From: Buchnera aphidicola (Phyllaphis fagi)
GTDB lineage: Bacteria > Pseudomonadota > Gammaproteobacteria > Enterobacterales > Enterobacteriaceae
Assembly (NCBI RefSeq): GCF_964058955.1
Contig: NZ_OZ060370.1
Coordinates: forward strand, 62,001 to 126,000
DNA: 64,000 nt
Direction: 5' to 3'
Below the pieces are notes generated by a model. That model did not search any database and was not told the origin of the DNA. It saw nothing but the letters and a program-made list of their open reading frames with translations. Positions 21,419-30,152 of the stretch are shown in pieces; position 1 is the first letter of the stretch; every line of letters begins with the position of its first letter. The position numbers and the translations under genes were made by a program.

Positions 21419-21790
21419 TTATTCAGTATGAATTATATTAAAACTTTCACCACAACCACAAAATTCTTGGGTATTAGGATTATTAAATTGAAATTTCATA
21501 TTAATTCCATCTCCTTTTAAGAAATCTATTGTTGTTCCATCAATTAAATACATATATTTTATAGGAATTTGTATCATAATTCCATCTTTTTGATAAATAT
21601 AATATTTTTTATCAATATTTTCGTGTTTACAAGATATTAAAGATAAGTCATATCGGAATCCAGCACATCCAGATTTTTTAATGTTAATTTGAATAGATTG
21701 AGTGTTATTATTTTTTTTTATTAAATATTTAATTTGTTTTTTTGCATCATTTGTTACAGTAATTCCTTTCCATATTTTTTTTATATTCAT
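21419..21790 (-). CDS. sufA: SufA-type iron-sulfur carrier
   Basis: A-type Fe-S carrier, 123 residues, delivering clusters made by the Suf system to apoproteins. The three ligand cysteines are present, one in KSGCAGF and two in CGCGESF at the C-terminus. The match to SufA (FIDGT-like LIDGTTIDF, CGCGESF) is better than to ErpA or IscA. Chromosomal position near aroH also fits E. coli sufA (formerly ydiC). Clients in this window would include NuoB, E, F, G and I. No other suf genes are present here. Confidence 0.88.
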   Translation of the reverse strand: MNIKKIWKGITVTNDAKKQIKYLIKKNNNTQSIQINIKKSGCAGFRYDLSLISCKHENIDKKYYIYQKDGIMIQIPIKYMYLIDGTTIDFLKGDGINMKFQFNNPNTQEFCGCGESFNIIHTE

Positions 21791-22201
21791 AATATTTATG
21801 TAATGTTAGAGTTTAAATTTTTATATGATAAATTTTAAGATTTTATTTATATCTATAGTTAATAAAATTTTTAATATTTTAATATTATATTATTAATTTA
21901 ATAAAATTTTAATTTTTATTTATATTTGGTTTTGCATTTTTATAAATTCACAATATTTATTGAATTTATTGTTTTATATATTTTCGTAATATTAATATAA
22001 TATTTTATTATTGCGATGAAAGTATATAAGTTTTTATTTATATCATTATTTACACATGAATTAGATGATATATTTAAAAATAATTTATTATTTTTTATTA
22101 TGCATACTTTAGTAATTTTAAATTTTTATTAGTTAATTTATCTTATCAAATTACTACTATATTATAATTATAAAGAAAATTAATTAATTTTAGAGAAAAT
22201 A
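21791..22201. other. 411-base gap between divergent sufA and aroH
   Basis: No coding sequence, tRNA or strong hairpin is recognised. It must contain the promoters of sufA and aroH, but TATAAT-like strings are too common here to choose one. No convincing TrpR operator was seen. Near 21957-21971 there is almost two copies of the 9-base unit TTTATTGAA that forms the long tandem repeat at 37282. The length suggests remnants of deleted genes that lie between sufA and aroH in E. coli. Confidence 0.6.
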
Positions 22202-23248
22202 ATGAAAAAAACAGATGAACTGCGTACGATACGTATTGATCCATTAATTACTCCTAATGATTTAGCAAAATGTCATTCTCTTACTTCAGAAATTATGGAT
22301 AATATTATTATTGCTCGTAAAAATATTTCTAATATTATGACAGGAAAAGATAAACGTTTGTTAGTCATTATAGGACCATGTTCAGTACATGATCCAGAAG
22401 CAGCTGTAGAATATGCTCAGAAACTTAATATAGTACGTAAAAAATATTATTCTAAACTAGAAATTGTTATGCGTACATATTTTGAAAAACCTAGAACTGT
22501 AGTAGGTTGGAAAGGATTAATTTCTGATCCAGATATTAATAACAGTTTTCGAGTTAATCATGGATTATCAGTAGCTCGTAAATTATTATTAGATATTAAT
22601 CGGTTAGGTATTCCTGCAGCTACAGAATTTTTAGATATTGTAGTTGGTCAATTTATTGCTGATCTAATTAGTTGGGGTGCAATTGGAGCTCGTACTACAG
22701 AAAGTCAGATTCATCGTGAAATGGCTTCTGCATTATCATGTCCAGTAGGATTTAAGAATGGAACTGATGGAAATATTAGTATTGCAATAGATGCAATTCG
22801 AGCAGCTCAGGTTCGTCATTTATTTTTAGCTCCAGATAAAGATGGAAAAATGACTATTAATCATACTAGTGGAAATCCATTTGGACATATTATTATGCGT
22901 GGAGGAAAATATCCTAATTATCATTCTAATGATATTCAATTAGCGGTATCAAATTTAAGAAAATTTAATTTACCAGAATATTTGATGATTGATTTTAGTC
23001 ATGGTAATTGTTTTAAACAACATCAATTACAATGTAATGTTGCAGATGCAGTATGTAAACAAATTATGGATGGTTCAATGAATATTGCTGGTGTAATGAT
23101 TGAAAGTTTTTTAGAAGAAGGATCACAAAAAGTAGTCAATAAAGATAAATTATTATATGGTCAATCTATTACAGATCCATGTTTAGGGTGGGATGATAGT
23201 GTTTTAATTTTATCTCAATTAGCAAAATCTATTGATAGTCGTTTTTAA
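22202..23248 (+). CDS. aroH: 3-deoxy-7-phosphoheptulonate synthase, AroH type
   Basis: DAHP synthase, first step of the shikimate pathway, condensing phosphoenolpyruvate and erythrose-4-phosphate; 348 residues, the E. coli AroH length. The N-terminus (MKKTDELRTIRI) and ISWGAIGARTTESQIH resemble the tryptophan-sensitive isozyme AroH. The metal cysteine is in GPCSVHD, the substrate lysine in EKPRTVVGWKG, and DFSHGNC is present. Its place before thrS agrees with E. coli aroH. Feedback sensitivity cannot be judged by eye. Seemingly its own transcription unit, with a hairpin terminator 5 bases after the stop. Confidence 0.95.
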   Translation: MKKTDELRTIRIDPLITPNDLAKCHSLTSEIMDNIIIARKNISNIMTGKDKRLLVIIGPCSVHDPEAAVEYAQKLNIVRKKYYSKLEIVMRTYFEKPRTVVGWKGLISDPDINNSFRVNHGLSVARKLLLDINRLGIPAATEFLDIVVGQFIADLISWGAIGARTTESQIHREMASALSCPVGFKNGTDGNISIAIDAIRAAQVRHLFLAPDKDGKMTINHTSGNPFGHIIMRGGKYPNYHSNDIQLAVSNLRKFNLPEYLMIDFSHGNCFKQHQLQCNVADAVCKQIMDGSMNIAGVMIESFLEEGSQKVVNKDKLLYGQSITDPCLGWDDSVLILSQLAKSIDSRF

Positions 23249-23253
23249 TATTT

Positions 23254-23277
23254 ATACCAGTCGAGAATGACTGGTAT
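23254..23277 (+). terminator. Hairpin terminator after aroH
   Basis: A perfect 9-bp stem (23254-23262 with 23269-23277), with a GAGAAT loop and four G-C pairs, begins 5 bases after the aroH stop codon. The trailing T-run is weak. Position and stability against the AT-rich background make a rho-independent terminator likely. Confidence 0.7.
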
Positions 23278-23421
23278 TGTATATAATTACTATGTATTTT
23301 ATATATTTATAAAAATTAGTTTATTAATATTTTATTATAATAAATAAATTTATGTTTATTTATTTTTTTTGTGTATAATATAATTCAATATTGCACAACA
23401 TGTTTTATATAAGGATACGGA

Positions 23422-25353
23422 ATGCTTGTTATTACGTTACTTAATGGGATGAACCGAGTATATACAGAAAATACTGTTTCATTACTAAAAGTAGCAGAAG
23501 ATATTAAAAAGGGATTAGGAAAAATTTCCGTTGGTGCAATTGTTAATAAAAATTTTGTACATATTAATACTATTATTAATAAAAATTCGAATGTATGCAT
23601 TTTAACAATGAAAGATAAACAATCTATTAGTTTTATTCAACGTTCTTGTATACAATTATTATCATATGCTTGCAAAAAAAAATGGCCATATGCTAAAATA
23701 GGTATAGGTAATATTTTTAAAGAAGGATTTTATTGTGATATTGATATAAATGATACGGTTAATAAAAAGGATATTTTAGATTTAGAAGTATTGATGAAGA
23801 AATTAATTAATAAAAAATATTTTATTACTTATTATAGTATGTTAAAAAAAGATTTAAAAGTTATTTTCAAAAAACAGGGTGAAATCTATAAATTAGAATA
23901 TATTAAAAAATATTTTCATGATCATGATATGATTGATGTGTATTATCATGAAAAATATTTAGATATTAGTTTAGGGGCTCAATCATCTAATATAAAATTT
24001 TGTACAAATTTTAAATTACAAAATTGTTCTGGAGCTTATTGGGAAGGTAGTAAGTTTAATAATATGTTACAACGTATTTATGGAACAGTTTGGTTAAATA
24101 ATAATCAGTTATTACAATATTTAAATAATTTAGAGGCGATAAAAAATAAAGATCATAGATTAATTAATAAAAAAATGAAATTATATCATATTCAAGAAGA
24201 AGCTTCAGGGATGATATTTTGGCATAATAATGGATTAATTATTTTTCAAGAATTAAAGAATTTTATTCGTTGTAAATTACGCGAAGCAAAATATGAAGAA
24301 GTTAAAACACCTATTATGATGCATAAATCTATGTGGGAAATTAGTGGTCATGTTGAAAACTTTAAAGATTCTATATTTTCTACTATGTCTGAATATCAAG
24401 AATATTTTATTAAACCCATGAATTGTCCTGCTCATATACAAATTTTTAATTGTGATTTAAAATCATATCGAGATCTTCCGGTACGTATGTCAGAATTTGG
24501 TATATGTCACCGTAATGAATCTTCAGGTTCTCTACATGGTTTAATGAGATTACGTAACTTTACTCAAGATGATGCTCATATATTTTGTACAGAAAATCAA
24601 GTACAAATTGAAATTATAAATTGTATTAAAATGATTTTTGATGTTTATAAAGTATTTAATTTTAAAAAAATACATATTAATCTTTCAACTAGACCAAAAA
24701 AAAGAATTGGTAATGATAAAATTTGGGATAAATCAGAACAAGATTTAAAGAATGCTTTATTGATAAGTAATCTTAATTTTCAAATACAAAACGGTGAAGG
24801 AGCATTTTATGGTCCTAAAATTGAATTTATTTTAGAAGATAGTTTAAGTAGATTATGGCAGTGTGGTACAATACAACTTGATTTTTATTTACCAAAAAGA
24901 TTTTCTTCTTTTTATATAGATCATAATAATAATAGAAAAACTCCTGTTATGATACATAGAGCAATATTAGGATCTATAGAAAGATTTATTGGTATTTTAT
25001 TAGAAGAATATTCAGGTTTTTTACCTACTTGGTTATCACCTGTACAAGTTGTAGTAATCAATGTAAATATGAATCATAATGAATATGTTATTAAAATTAT
25101 GAAAAAACTTTTTAATTTAGGTATTCGTGTAAAATATGATATAAAAAATGAAAAAATTAATTTTAAAATTCGTAAATATACTATTGAACGAATTCCTTAT
25201 ATATTAATTTGTGGTGATCAAGAAATTAAATTAAATAAAATTAGTATTCGTAATAGATCAAATAAAACTATTAAATTAATAGATATAGATATTTTTATAA
25301 AAAAATTACAATTTGAAATTCAAAATTGTAACTTTTATCAAATGGAGGAATAA
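23422..25353 (+). CDS. thrS: Threonyl-tRNA synthetase with degraded editing site
   Basis: Class II synthetase, 643 residues (E. coli 642), with an N-terminal TGS domain, N2 editing domain, catalytic core and C-terminal anticodon-binding domain. The catalytic zinc ligands are intact: C of PMNCPAH, H of DAHIFC, H of MIHRAILGS. The editing site is not: E. coli H73, H77, C182 and H186 correspond to R74, Q78, S183 and Q187. Charging should work, but hydrolysis of Ser-tRNA(Thr) should not. AAGGA at 23411-23415 supports the start. First gene of the thrS-infC-rpmI-rplT-pheST cluster; the infC start follows its stop by 3 bases. Confidence 0.97.
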   Translation: MLVITLLNGMNRVYTENTVSLLKVAEDIKKGLGKISVGAIVNKNFVHINTIINKNSNVCILTMKDKQSISFIQRSCIQLLSYACKKKWPYAKIGIGNIFKEGFYCDIDINDTVNKKDILDLEVLMKKLINKKYFITYYSMLKKDLKVIFKKQGEIYKLEYIKKYFHDHDMIDVYYHEKYLDISLGAQSSNIKFCTNFKLQNCSGAYWEGSKFNNMLQRIYGTVWLNNNQLLQYLNNLEAIKNKDHRLINKKMKLYHIQEEASGMIFWHNNGLIIFQELKNFIRCKLREAKYEEVKTPIMMHKSMWEISGHVENFKDSIFSTMSEYQEYFIKPMNCPAHIQIFNCDLKSYRDLPVRMSEFGICHRNESSGSLHGLMRLRNFTQDDAHIFCTENQVQIEIINCIKMIFDVYKVFNFKKIHINLSTRPKKRIGNDKIWDKSEQDLKNALLISNLNFQIQNGEGAFYGPKIEFILEDSLSRLWQCGTIQLDFYLPKRFSSFYIDHNNNRKTPVMIHRAILGSIERFIGILLEEYSGFLPTWLSPVQVVVINVNMNHNEYVIKIMKKLFNLGIRVKYDIKNEKINFKIRKYTIERIPYILICGDQEIKLNKISIRNRSNKTIKLIDIDIFIKKLQFEIQNCNFYQMEE

Positions 25354-25356
25354 AGT

Positions 25357-25896
25357 ATTAAAATTGGAAATCGTATTCAATTAATCAAACCTAATCGAAT
25401 TAATGATGAAATAAAAGCACGACAAGTTAGATTAATTGGAATTAATAATGAATCAATTGGTATTATGAATTTAAAAAAAGCGTTACAATACGCTGAATAT
25501 GAAAGAGTTGATTTAGTCGAAATTAGTCCTAATGCAACACCTCCAGTGTGTCGAATTATGAATTATGGTAAATTTTTATATGAAAAGAATAAAAATTTAA
25601 AAGAACAAAGAAAAAAACAAAAAATTGTTCAAATAAAAGAAATTAAATTCAGACCTAGTACGGAAGAAGGTGATTACCAAGTAAAATTACGTAATTTAAT
25701 TAAATTTTTAGAACAAGGGAATAAAGTAAAAATTACATTACGATTTAGAGGACGAGAAATGGCTCATCAAGATCTTGGCATTCAAGTATTACAAAGAGTT
25801 CAAAAAGATTTAATGAAATTTTCTGTTTTAGAATCATTTCCTACAAGAGTAGAAGGTCGACAAATGATTATGGTATTAAATCCTAAAAAAAAATAG
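25357..25896 (+). CDS. infC: Translation initiation factor IF-3, AUU start
   Basis: IF-3 prevents subunit joining and proofreads initiation codons. The start is ATT at 25357, not the internal ATG at 25465. From ATT the protein has 179 residues (E. coli 180) and reads [19 protein letters not shown], matching the mature E. coli N-terminus, with GGAGG 8 bases upstream at 25344-25348. In E. coli the rare AUU start is the basis of IF-3 autoregulation, and its preservation suggests the same here. The N-domain is followed by a lysine-rich linker and the C-domain ([16 protein letters not shown]). It lies 3 bases after thrS. Confidence 0.96.
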   Translation: MKIGNRIQLIKPNRINDEIKARQVRLIGINNESIGIMNLKKALQYAEYERVDLVEISPNATPPVCRIMNYGKFLYEKNKNLKEQRKKQKIVQIKEIKFRPSTEEGDYQVKLRNLIKFLEQGNKVKITLRFRGREMAHQDLGIQVLQRVQKDLMKFSVLESFPTRVEGRQMIMVLNPKKK

Positions 25897-25938
25897 TTTT
25901 ATTATTTTTTAATTACTTAAATTCAGGTATCATAAATT

Positions 25939-26139
25939 ATGCCTAAAATGAAAACATTAAAAAGTGCTTCTAAAAGATTTAAAAGCATTTCATCTGGTCA
26001 ATTTAAACGTAAACAATCTAATTTACGTCATATTTTAACAAAAAAAACATCTCATCGAAAAAGACATCTTCGTGTTAAAGTAATTGTTTCAAAAAAAGAT
26101 CGAATGCATGTTCAATCTTTTTTTCCTTATTTTAATTAA
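25939..26139 (+). CDS. rpmI: Ribosomal protein L35
   Basis: Small, very basic 50S protein, 66 residues (E. coli 65). It begins [15 protein letters not shown] and has the conserved HRKRHLR segment. It lies 42 bases after infC and 45 before rplT, the order infC-rpmI-rplT of E. coli. In E. coli L20 represses rpmI and rplT translation through an mRNA structure; I could not identify that structure here by eye. Confidence 0.96.
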   Translation: MPKMKTLKSASKRFKSISSGQFKRKQSNLRHILTKKTSHRKRHLRVKVIVSKKDRMHVQSFFPYFN

Positions 26140-26184
26140 TATTTTAAATTAAAATAATTTATTATTTTGTAAATAGGAGATTCA

Positions 26185-26550
26185 ATGGTTCGTGTAAAAC
26201 GAGGTGTAACTGCTCATGCTCGTCATAAAAAAGTTTTAAAACAAGCAAAAGGATATTACGGTGCTAGATCTCGTGTGTATAGAGTTGCTTGTCAAGCAGT
26301 TATTAAAGCTGGTCAATATGCGTATCGTGATAGACGGCAAAAGAAAAGACAATTTCGAAGATTATGGATTGCTCGGATTAATGCAGCAACTCGACAAAAT
26401 CGTATATCATATAGTAATTTTATATATGGATTAAAGAAATTAAACATTATTATAAATCGTAAATCTTTATCTAATCTTGCGTTTTGTGATCAAAATACAT
26501 TTAATTTATTAGTCAAAAAATCTCAAGATATTTTACAGCAAACTTATTAA
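26185..26550 (+). CDS. rplT: Ribosomal protein L20
   Basis: 50S assembly protein, 121 residues (E. coli 118). The long basic N-terminal helix is almost unchanged ([27 protein letters not shown]). The globular C-terminal part is more divergent, which fits relaxed selection away from rRNA contacts. AGGAG lies upstream (in taggagattc). It is followed by a hairpin and then pheS. Confidence 0.97.
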   Translation: MVRVKRGVTAHARHKKVLKQAKGYYGARSRVYRVACQAVIKAGQYAYRDRRQKKRQFRRLWIARINAATRQNRISYSNFIYGLKKLNIIINRKSLSNLAFCDQNTFNLLVKKSQDILQQTY

Positions 26551-26588
26551 TTTATTTTTATATTATAATATAGTCAAATTTTAGTATG

Positions 26589-26612
26589 AGCTTCCTTTAT
26601 TTGGAAGCTTTT
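26589..26612 (+). terminator. Hairpin between rplT and pheS
   Basis: A 7-bp stem AGCTTCC/GGAAGCT (26589-26595 with 26603-26609), with a 7-base loop and followed by TTT, lies in the 96-base gap. It resembles a simple rho-independent terminator. In E. coli this gap carries the pheM leader peptide and attenuator. Here no phenylalanine-rich leader peptide is found, so the hairpin probably gives only partial, unregulated termination. Confidence 0.55.
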
Positions 26613-26646
26613 ATATCATTAATATGTAATTTAATAATTAATTAAA

Positions 26647-27660
26647 ATGAAAAAAAAAACTATTAATAAAAATAAATTTATTCAAATTTTTAAAAAAGCT
26701 ATTGATATAATTGAAAATATAAATGATTTAGAAGCATTAAGAGTTCAATATCTAGGTAAAAAAGGACATATTCAATTAGAAATTAATAAATTAAAAGGTA
26801 TATCTTCTGAAAATCGTAAAGATTTTGGGAAATTAATTAATGATATAAAAAAATATATTCAGAAAGAAATTAAAATTAAAAAATTATATTTAGAAGATTT
26901 AAAAATACAAAATAAAATATTTTTAGAACAAATTGATATTTCTCTTCCAGGAAGAAGAGAAGATATTGGATCTATGCATCCCATTACTCAAAATATTTAT
27001 TATATAGAATCTTTTTTTTATAAATTAGGATTTGATATTATTCATGGAGGATTAGAAATAGAGGATGAATTTCATAATTTTGAAGCTTTAAATATACCAA
27101 AATATCATCCTGCTCGTAACTTTCAAGATACTTTTTGGTTTGATTCTGTAAGATTATTGAGAACTCAAACATCAAATATGCAAATTCATATTATCAAAAA
27201 AAAAAAATTACCTATTAAAATTATTGTTCCAGGAAAAGTATATCGTAAAGATTGTGATCAAACACATAGTCCAATTTTTCATCAAATAGAAGGTTTAGTA
27301 ATTGATAAAAATATTAATTTTTCTCATTTAAAATGGATTATCAATCATTTTTTAAATGATTTTTTTAATAAAAATGTGAAAATAAGATTTCGATCATCTT
27401 ATTTTCCTTTTACTACTTTATCTTCTGAAGTTGATATTATGCAAAATAATAATTCATGGTTAGAAATCTTAGGTTGTGGTATGGTTCATCCAAACGTGCT
27501 AGAAAGATTTAATATTGATTCTAATATATATTCTGGATTAGCATTTGGAATTGGAATTGAAAGAATTATTATGTTATATTATGGTGTACAAGATTTACGT
27601 TTATTTTTAAAAAACGATTTAAAATTTCTTAAACAATTTAAAAGAAGTAGGTATTATTAA
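26647..27660 (+). CDS. pheS: Phenylalanyl-tRNA synthetase alpha subunit
   Basis: Class II catalytic subunit of the alpha2-beta2 enzyme; 337 residues (E. coli 327). The N-terminal coiled-coil that binds tRNA is lysine-rich. The core shows GSMHPI, HPARNFQDTFW (motif 1/2 region), LRTQTSNMQI, the HQIEGLVID segment, and the motif 3 GLAFGIGIERI. A run of twelve A at 27196-27207 lies inside the gene in frame. The stop overlaps the pheT start by one base (TAATG), so the two subunits are probably coupled in translation. Confidence 0.97.
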   Translation: MKKKTINKNKFIQIFKKAIDIIENINDLEALRVQYLGKKGHIQLEINKLKGISSENRKDFGKLINDIKKYIQKEIKIKKLYLEDLKIQNKIFLEQIDISLPGRREDIGSMHPITQNIYYIESFFYKLGFDIIHGGLEIEDEFHNFEALNIPKYHPARNFQDTFWFDSVRLLRTQTSNMQIHIIKKKKLPIKIIVPGKVYRKDCDQTHSPIFHQIEGLVIDKNINFSHLKWIINHFLNDFFNKNVKIRFRSSYFPFTTLSSEVDIMQNNNSWLEILGCGMVHPNVLERFNIDSNIYSGLAFGIGIERIIMLYYGVQDLRLFLKNDLKFLKQFKRSRYY

Positions 27661-30050
27661 TGAGATTTAGTGAAAAATGGATATGTGATTGGATTAATCC
27701 TTTAATTAATGTTCAATATATTTATGAACAAATGACACAATCTGGCTTAGAGGTAGAGGAAATAAATCATAATGTATTAAATAACTTAAATAATGTTTTC
27801 ATTGGAGAAATTATTTCATGTTGTTATCATCCTGATTTAAAAGATTTTCAAATATTAACAATCAATATTAATCAAAAAAAAACATTAAAAATTATTTGTA
27901 ATAAAAAAAAATATAAAATTAATATGAAAGTTGTTATAGCAACATGTGGAGCTATACTGTCAAATGATACAGTAATTAAATTAGTCAAAATTGGTGATAT
28001 GTATTCAGAAGGTCAAGTATGTTCATTCCACGATTTAAATATGTTTGGAAATAAAAAAGATATTATTGAATTACCAAATATTGCACCTGTAGGAATAAAG
28101 TTTTATAACTATGACTTTTACATTGATAATATATTTAAGATAAATATTCCACCTAACAGAATGGATGCTTTAGGAATTTTAGGAATTGCTCGTGAAATAT
28201 CTGTTTTAAATAATTTTCCATTACCTAAAATTAATAATATTCATATTCCTAAAAATATAAAAAATACATGTAAAATAAAAATTGAAATAAATGATATTCC
28301 AATTAGTTATAGAACTATGTTAATTAAAAATCTTAATTTAAAAATTACAACACCATTGTGGATGAAAGAACGATTAAGAAGATGTCATATTCATTCTGTT
28401 AATATTGTTATTGATATTTTTAATTATGTATTTATAGAATTAGGACAATCTTTTTATATATTTAGTGTATCAAATGAAATAAATAATATATTTTTAAAAT
28501 TTTTTGATGTTACCAATCATAAAAATTATTATCATAAAAATATTGTTTTAAATAATAAAATTATAGTCATTTCTGATATGAATAAAGTTTTATCTGTAGT
28601 TGGAAATATTGATTTTGATATTTTTCCTGTTAATTTAAATCATACTACATTACTTATTGGATCGGTATTTCTTGATCCAGAATTGTTAGAAAATTCGCTA
28701 TATCATTTAAAAAAAAATAATCAAAATTTTATTTTAAATAATTATAATGTTGATCCAGGGTTACAAACACAAGCAATAAGATACATATCTAGTTTATTTT
28801 TAAAAATTTGTGGTGGTAACTCTGGTCCTATGATAAAATATATTTCTAAAAAATATTATAATTATATAAAAATTATACGTTTATATCATAAAAATATAAA
28901 AAAAATATTAGGATATAATATTAATTATAATATAGTATATAATATTTTAAATAATTTAGGATATGACATAATTTATAGTAATAATAATTTTTATGATATT
29001 TCTCCTCCTACATGGAGATTAGATATAAAAATTGAAGTGGATATAATTTCAGAAATCGTAAGAATTTATAAATATGATGATATTTTTCCTATGCCTTTAA
29101 ATAATAATTTTCCTATTGTGCGACATCACGTTATAGAAAATACTTTAAAAAGAGCGAAATATACATTAATTGATAAGGGTTATAATGAGATTATTAGTTA
29201 TAGTTTTGTAGATTTTAAAAGTCAAAATTTACTTTATCCTAATAAAAAATATTTATCTTTAATAAATCCTATTTCTCAAGATTTATCATGTATGCGTCTT
29301 TCTTTATGGGTTGGTTTAATTAAAATATTTTTATATCATCAAAATCGACAATATAGTGAAATTAAATTATTTGAAAGTGGTTTATGTTTTACGCCAAATT
29401 ATCAGAAATCATTAGGAGTACAACAAGATTTATTATTATCTGGTATTATAGGTAGTATGAATCATAAAAAACATTGGGATATTCCTATTAGAAAATTAGA
29501 TTTTTATGATATTAAAGGAGATGTAGAATGTGTATTAGAATCCATTGGATACTTAAATAATATTGATTTTCGCTATAGACCGGTGTATGGATTACACCCT
29601 CATCAAAGTGCAGTAATTTATCATAAAAATATAATTATTGGTAGTATTGGTGCTTTACATCCAATATTATTAAAAAAATTTAATTTTAATTGTAATGTAT
29701 TTTTATTTGAATTATTTTGGAAAAAAATATCTTTTAATCATTTAATAAATATGAATGAGATTTCAGAATTTCCTATTAGCACAAGAGATATTTCAATTTT
29801 GGTAGATAATCGTATTTTTGTTGGAGATATTATTCAAGTATGCAAAAAACAGTTTTTGAATGATATAATAGATGTTAAAATATTTGATATATATAAAGGG
29901 GAGTTTACTCAACAAGGTAAAAAAAGTGTATCTTTATCTTTAGTCTTTCAAAATTTTTATAAAACATACGAAGAAAAAGAAATTAATTACATGACAAATA
30001 TGTGTATTGATATTTTGAAAAAACAATTTTTTGCTATATTACGTAATTAG
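27660..30050 (+). CDS. pheT: Phenylalanyl-tRNA synthetase beta subunit with degraded editing site
   Basis: Beta subunit needed for tRNA binding and, in most bacteria, for hydrolysing Tyr-tRNA(Phe). It has 796 residues (E. coli 795), so no domain is deleted: N-terminal OB-like EMAP domain, B3/B4 editing module, B5, catalytic-like core, C-terminal anticodon-binding FDX domain (SEFPISTRDISI). In the editing module the conserved HTDASHRYERG block (E. coli 353-363) has become NNQNFILNNYN, and E334 aligns with glycine. VDP at 364-366 aligns with no gap, so this is substitution and not misalignment. Aminoacylation support is probably intact; editing is probably lost. Confidence 0.96.
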   Translation: MRFSEKWICDWINPLINVQYIYEQMTQSGLEVEEINHNVLNNLNNVFIGEIISCCYHPDLKDFQILTININQKKTLKIICNKKKYKINMKVVIATCGAILSNDTVIKLVKIGDMYSEGQVCSFHDLNMFGNKKDIIELPNIAPVGIKFYNYDFYIDNIFKINIPPNRMDALGILGIAREISVLNNFPLPKINNIHIPKNIKNTCKIKIEINDIPISYRTMLIKNLNLKITTPLWMKERLRRCHIHSVNIVIDIFNYVFIELGQSFYIFSVSNEINNIFLKFFDVTNHKNYYHKNIVLNNKIIVISDMNKVLSVVGNIDFDIFPVNLNHTTLLIGSVFLDPELLENSLYHLKKNNQNFILNNYNVDPGLQTQAIRYISSLFLKICGGNSGPMIKYISKKYYNYIKIIRLYHKNIKKILGYNINYNIVYNILNNLGYDIIYSNNNFYDISPPTWRLDIKIEVDIISEIVRIYKYDDIFPMPLNNNFPIVRHHVIENTLKRAKYTLIDKGYNEIISYSFVDFKSQNLLYPNKKYLSLINPISQDLSCMRLSLWVGLIKIFLYHQNRQYSEIKLFESGLCFTPNYQKSLGVQQDLLLSGIIGSMNHKKHWDIPIRKLDFYDIKGDVECVLESIGYLNNIDFRYRPVYGLHPHQSAVIYHKNIIIGSIGALHPILLKKFNFNCNVFLFELFWKKISFNHLINMNEISEFPISTRDISILVDNRIFVGDIIQVCKKQFLNDIIDVKIFDIYKGEFTQQGKKSVSLSLVFQNFYKTYEEKEINYMTNMCIDILKKQFFAILRN

Positions 30051-30152
30051 TCATTTAATATATAAAAATTTATGGTATTAATTTAAGATAATTTGATTAT
30101 TATATTGATTAATAATTTATTTTCATAAACGTATATTTATATTGGATATAAA

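Noticed and set aside
21791-22201. TrpR operator upstream of aroH
   Set aside because: No recognisable operator palindrome was found, and TrpR is not expected in this kind of genome.
25465-25467. ATG start for infC
   Set aside because: It would delete conserved N-domain residues; the ATT at 25357 has GGAGG and gives the E. coli length.
26586-26645. Leader peptide before pheS
   Set aside because: Only two Phe codons, no ribosome-binding site, and it merely reads through the hairpin.
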